Assembly (NCBI GenBank): GCA_029243025.1
Contig: JAQWSU010000030.1
Coordinates: 397,221 to 461,220 of the forward strand
From: Pirellulaceae bacterium
GTDB lineage: Bacteria; Planctomycetota; Planctomycetia; Pirellulales; Pirellulaceae
Direction of reading: 5' to 3'
Length of the DNA stretch: 64,000 nucleotides
Shown here: positions 61,332 through 64,000 of the stretch, in pieces
Layout of the letters: each line of letters starts with the position of its first letter
How positions within the stretch are numbered: the first letter of the stretch is position 1
Notes under the pieces: model-generated
The model's input: only the letters and a program-made list of their open reading frames with translations
Databases searched by the model: none
Told to the model about the DNA's origin: nothing
Translations under genes and position numbers: made by a program

Positions 61332-64000
61332 ATGACTGATTCTGCAAATTTGAACCTAGTGGCTCGGCAAGTGCGACTACCCGTCGAGAAGGTCCAGTCC
61401 ACCGTTGAGCTTTTAGATGAGGGGAATACGGTTCCCTTCATTACTCGCTACCGAAAAGATCGGACGGGGGGGCTCGATGAGGAACAAATCCGACAAATTC
61501 AGGATGCGATTGCGCTGCAGCGACAACTGGGCGAGCGCAAACAGAAAATTCTCAAATCAATTGAATCGCAAGAGCAACTGACCGACGATTTGAAGGCGAA
61601 AATTATTGCCGCCATGTCGCTCAAAACGTTGGAAGACCTTTACCTGCCATTTCGACCTAAGAAGCAAACCTTGGCGACCGTGGCCAAGCAGCGTGGCCTG
61701 GAACCTCTCGCCCTTGAGGTGCTTAATGCGGTGGGCGAAGTTGAGGATCTTGAGTCGCGTTGTGCAGCCTACCTCGATCCAGAAAAACAGTTAGAAACGG
61801 TTGCGGACGTTCTGGTTGGAGTGGGCCATATTCTCGCCGAAATGTTGGGTGACCGAGCCGATCTGCGTGCGATGACTCGGAAACGTATGTGGGACGGCTC
61901 ACTTGTCAGTAAGCGAATCGAAAATGCCGCCGAAGCGGGTGAACCAGAGGACGGAAATGATCACGCGGTTGACGATGGCGGCAACGCATTGGCGGAAGGC
62001 AGCGATGATTTGCCGCCAACAGAGTCCGCTGTGCCAACAGAGTCCACGGCGCCAACAGAGTCCACGGCGCCAACAGAGTCCGCTGTGCCAACAGAGTCCA
62101 CGGCGCCAACAGAGTCCACGGCGCCAACAGAGTCCACGGCGCCAACAGACCTGTCTGGAGCATTCGATACTGACTCGCAGAAGCAAACTTCTAGCGAGTC
62201 GATCGGGGAAGATCAGGCGGAAGCAAGACCGTCCCAGGTGAGTGATCAGAATGACGCAGAAGGCGCCGTGGTTGCCGATAGCGAAGCGAATTCCACCGTC
62301 GAAACGTCCGAAGCTTCCGCATCTCAGGAAGAGCCCGTCACCCAGCCCACCGAAACGTCTGCCCAAGCGAGTTACACCGCCGCAGATTCGGCCGATGTTG
62401 TGGTAGCAGCTGATGATGCAGGGAAGTCGACAGCGAAGAAGGAAGTGGCTGCCGTGGATGTGGCCGATGGGCCAGCCGGTAAAGCGGCCAAAGTCAAGGC
62501 TGCGGAAGAGCGACGTGTACAACGACGCGAGGCACGGCGGCGCAAGCGCCAAAAACTGGAACAGTCATTTAAAGATTACTTTGATTACTCGGAGCCCATC
62601 AGTCGCTTGCCGCATTATCGTGTTCTCGCGATTAATCGGGGAGAACGTTGTAAGGTCTTGCGGGTTAAAATCGCCTTCGACAGCGAAGCACTTCGTAGTG
62701 AGGCTGAAAAACTGGTTGTGCCGGAAGCACATCCCTATCTTCAGCAGCTGCGCGACGCCCTACATGATGCCCTCACTCGTTTGGTTGTGCCCAGTATTGA
62801 TCGTGAGATTCGTCGTGAGCTGACAGATCGTGCGGAAATGCATGCGGTCAAGGTGTTTGCTCACAATCTTCGTAAATTGTTGCTGCAGCCACCCCTGCAT
62901 CACCATCGTGTGTTGGCGATTGATCCCGGCTTTCGAAGCGGCTGCAAATTGGTGGCGATGGATGAGTTCGGCAACGTGCTCGCCCACACTCTGATTCACG
63001 TGATTGGTGCCGCCGAGCGGGTGCAGCAGTCTCGTCAGCGATTGATTGAACAGATTCGCGAGCATGAAATAACCGTCGTGGCGATCGGCAACGGTACGGC
63101 CAGTCGGGAAACCGAGCAGCTCGTCGCTCAAGTTTTGACCGATGAACTGTCTGATCTCGAAACAAAGTACCTCATGATCAACGAGGCGGGAGCGAGCGTC
63201 TACTCTACCAGCCAAACAGGACGAGAAGAACTGTCGAAATATGATGCGACTGTGCGGGGAGCTGTTTCGATTGGCCGTCGTGCTCTGGATCCACTCTCGG
63301 AACTTGTGAAAATCGATCCGGCTAACATTGGTGTCGGGCTCTATCAGCATGATATTAAGGCAAAGCATTTGCGCACGTCGCTCGACGCCGTGGTCGAGTC
63401 GTGTGTGAACTACGTTGGCGTGGACGTGAATTCGGCGAGTCCTGCATTACTTGGCTACGTGTCCGGGCTGAACCAACTCACCGCACGTAGGCTCTACGAA
63501 TACAGACTGAAACATGGTCCATTTCGAAATCGTGAACAGCTCAAGGAAGTACCGGGTATCGGGGACGCTACCTATGTTCAGGCTGCGGGATTCTTGAAGA
63601 TACCCGGAGCTGAGAATCCATTGGATGAAACCTGGATTCACCCCGAAAGCTACGGCATCGCGCGAAGCGTCTTGGAGGAGATCGATGCGGACGTCGCTGC
63701 CTTAAGTACTCGGCCAGTCGCTGCCAATCCAAAGCTGGGCGATGTTGCGAATTCAACCGCGACTGCTGAGCCATTTGCTATCGAACCGGACGGCAGCAGC
63801 ATCCTGACTGGTTCGCCCGAATCGGCTGAAGCTCCGGCCAGTGAAGCTCCGGCCAGTGAAGCTCCGGCCAGTGAAGCTCCAGCCAGTGAAGCTCCGGCCA
63901 GTGAAGCTCCAGCCAGTGAAGCTCCAGCCAGTGAAGCTCCAGCCAGTGAAGCTCCAGCCAGTGAAGCTCCAGCCAGTGAAGCTCCAGCCAGTGAAGCTCC
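61332..64000 (+). CDS. tex: RNA-binding transcriptional accessory protein Tex, 3' end outside window
   Basis: 889 codons in window. Tex N-domain 1-196 (GNTVPFITRYRKDRTGGLDE, LEDLYLPFRPKKQTLATVA). Residues about 197-410 are a low-complexity acidic/Ser/Thr/Ala insertion where relatives have only a short link. The core resumes at FKDYFDYSEPISRLPHYR. YqgF RNase H-like domain: HRVLAIDPGFRSGCKLVAMD. Helix-hairpin-helix part: VESCVNYVGVDVNSASPALL and EQLKEVPGIGDATYVQAAGF. Instead of running into the S1 domain, the frame enters an Ala/Pro/Ser/Glu repeat that reaches the window edge. Tex binds nucleic acid and affects transcription and RNA handling. Confidence 0.94.
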   Translation, partial: MTDSANLNLVARQVRLPVEKVQSTVELLDEGNTVPFITRYRKDRTGGLDEEQIRQIQDAIALQRQLGERKQKILKSIESQEQLTDDLKAKIIAAMSLKTLEDLYLPFRPKKQTLATVAKQRGLEPLALEVLNAVGEVEDLESRCAAYLDPEKQLETVADVLVGVGHILAEMLGDRADLRAMTRKRMWDGSLVSKRIENAAEAGEPEDGNDHAVDDGGNALAEGSDDLPPTESAVPTESTAPTESTAPTESAVPTESTAPTESTAPTESTAPTDLSGAFDTDSQKQTSSESIGEDQAEARPSQVSDQNDAEGAVVADSEANSTVETSEASASQEEPVTQPTETSAQASYTAADSADVVVAADDAGKSTAKKEVAAVDVADGPAGKAAKVKAAEERRVQRREARRRKRQKLEQSFKDYFDYSEPISRLPHYRVLAINRGERCKVLRVKIAFDSEALRSEAEKLVVPEAHPYLQQLRDALHDALTRLVVPSIDREIRRELTDRAEMHAVKVFAHNLRKLLLQPPLHHHRVLAIDPGFRSGCKLVAMDEFGNVLAHTLIHVIGAAERVQQSRQRLIEQIREHEITVVAIGNGTASRETEQLVAQVLTDELSDLETKYLMINEAGASVYSTSQTGREELSKYDATVRGAVSIGRRALDPLSELVKIDPANIGVGLYQHDIKAKHLRTSLDAVVESCVNYVGVDVNSASPALLGYVSGLNQLTARRLYEYRLKHGPFRNREQLKEVPGIGDATYVQAAGFLKIPGAENPLDETWIHPESYGIARSVLEEIDADVAALSTRPVAANPKLGDVANSTATAEPFAIEPDGSSILTGSPESAEAPASEAPASEAPASEAPASEAPASEAPASEAPASEAPASEAPASEAPASEAPASEA
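62016..62148 (+). repeat. In-frame 18-bp tandem repeat within tex (PTESTA/PTESAV)
   Basis: Seven full units of ccaacagagtccacggcg or the variant ccaacagagtccgctgtg, then a 7-base partial. Units 1 and 4 are the variant, units 2, 3, 5, 6 and 7 the main form. The length is a multiple of three, so repeat number can change without breaking the frame. No unique spacers, so not CRISPR. Confidence 0.95.
63831..64000 (+). repeat. In-frame 15-bp tandem repeat near the tex 3' part (EAPAS)
   Basis: Eleven full units of gctccRgccagtgaa (R is g in units 1-3 and 5, a in the others) plus 5 bases, running off the right edge. It codes for APASE. The first, mixed units look older and the last six are identical, as expected from recent expansion at the right side. 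Confidence 0.95.

Noticed and set aside
61899..62552. Leftward frame of 217 codons with CWRRGL repeats
   Set aside because: It is the reverse-strand reading of the tex tandem repeat; the repeat keeps all frames open.
62016..64000. CRISPR-like repeats in tex
   Set aside because: Units are directly adjacent with no unique spacers, are in frame and code for peptide repeats; no cas genes nearby.

Overview
The window looks like chromosomal DNA of a planctomycete, most likely a Pirellulales-type organism. That placement is inferred from gene content, not from a marker gene. The pointers are several families common in planctomycetes (a secreted Cys-rich repeat protein, paired PQQ-type beta-propellers, DUF2617, a TPR/HEAT exported protein, DUF6263-like and DUF2752 proteins), an LptD homologue showing a diderm envelope, and a bacterial DNA topoisomerase VI. 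No rRNA, tRNA, insertion sequence, phage gene or CRISPR array was found. The DNA reads as ordinary core and lineage-specific chromosome, with genes on both strands in short operons.

Layout. 1-2.35 kb: the 5' part of a B12-dependent ribonucleotide reductase gene (nrdJ, leftward, cut by the window edge) behind a promoter covered by two NrdR boxes spaced 31 bp apart. 3-3.8 kb: a sulfotransferase. 4.1-10.2 kb: a leftward run hpf-ptsN-ptsH-ptsI-DUF2344-rng-rplU, joining a regulatory PTS without permease to ribosome hibernation, RNase G and L21. 10.4-18.2 kb: an iron-type substrate-binding lipoprotein, a secreted metallopeptidase, glyA, a receiver protein, a TPR protein, DUF2752 and an alpha/beta hydrolase. 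18.3-24.3 kb: DUF2617, a MagIII-like glycosylase, rarA, DUF368, ispE and a SpoVG carrying a zinc ribbon. 24.5-26.8 kb: two tiny basic proteins sharing a C-terminal motif around a receiver-like protein, then two small exported proteins. 27.9-31.2 kb: topoisomerase VI B and A. 31.2-42.6 kb: a thioesterase, a small molybdopterin-fold protein, a DUF6263-like protein, DgkA, LptD, an RND/MMPL transporter, galM, a TIM-barrel protein and sppA. 42.6-44.9 kb: an ECF sigma/anti-sigma/exported-protein operon. 45.1-48.4 kb: rlmN, an M20 peptidase, a BFD-like ferredoxin and a Lys-rich small protein. 48.5-53.8 kb: a leftward operon cupin-PQQ-PQQ-pseudoreceiver. 54.7-55.4 kb: a Cys-rich repeat protein with a strong terminator. 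56.9-58.9 kb: a fused hemD-hemE. 59.3-60.8 kb: a LOG-family protein and a small conserved protein. 61.3-64 kb: tex, with a large low-complexity insertion and two in-frame tandem-repeat arrays, cut by the right edge.

How it fits together. Most genes are housekeeping: dNTP supply, RNA decay and translation, haem, isoprenoid, one-carbon and envelope biogenesis. The most unusual content is the topoisomerase VI B subunit with a second copy of its H2TH domain, the SpoVG with an inserted zinc ribbon, the pair of small proteins ending in a shared G-x-H-R-R-R motif, the HemD-HemE fusion, and the repeat-expanded Tex. Coordinates and starts come from reading the sequence. Where a start was ambiguous, the entry says which ribosome binding site decided it.
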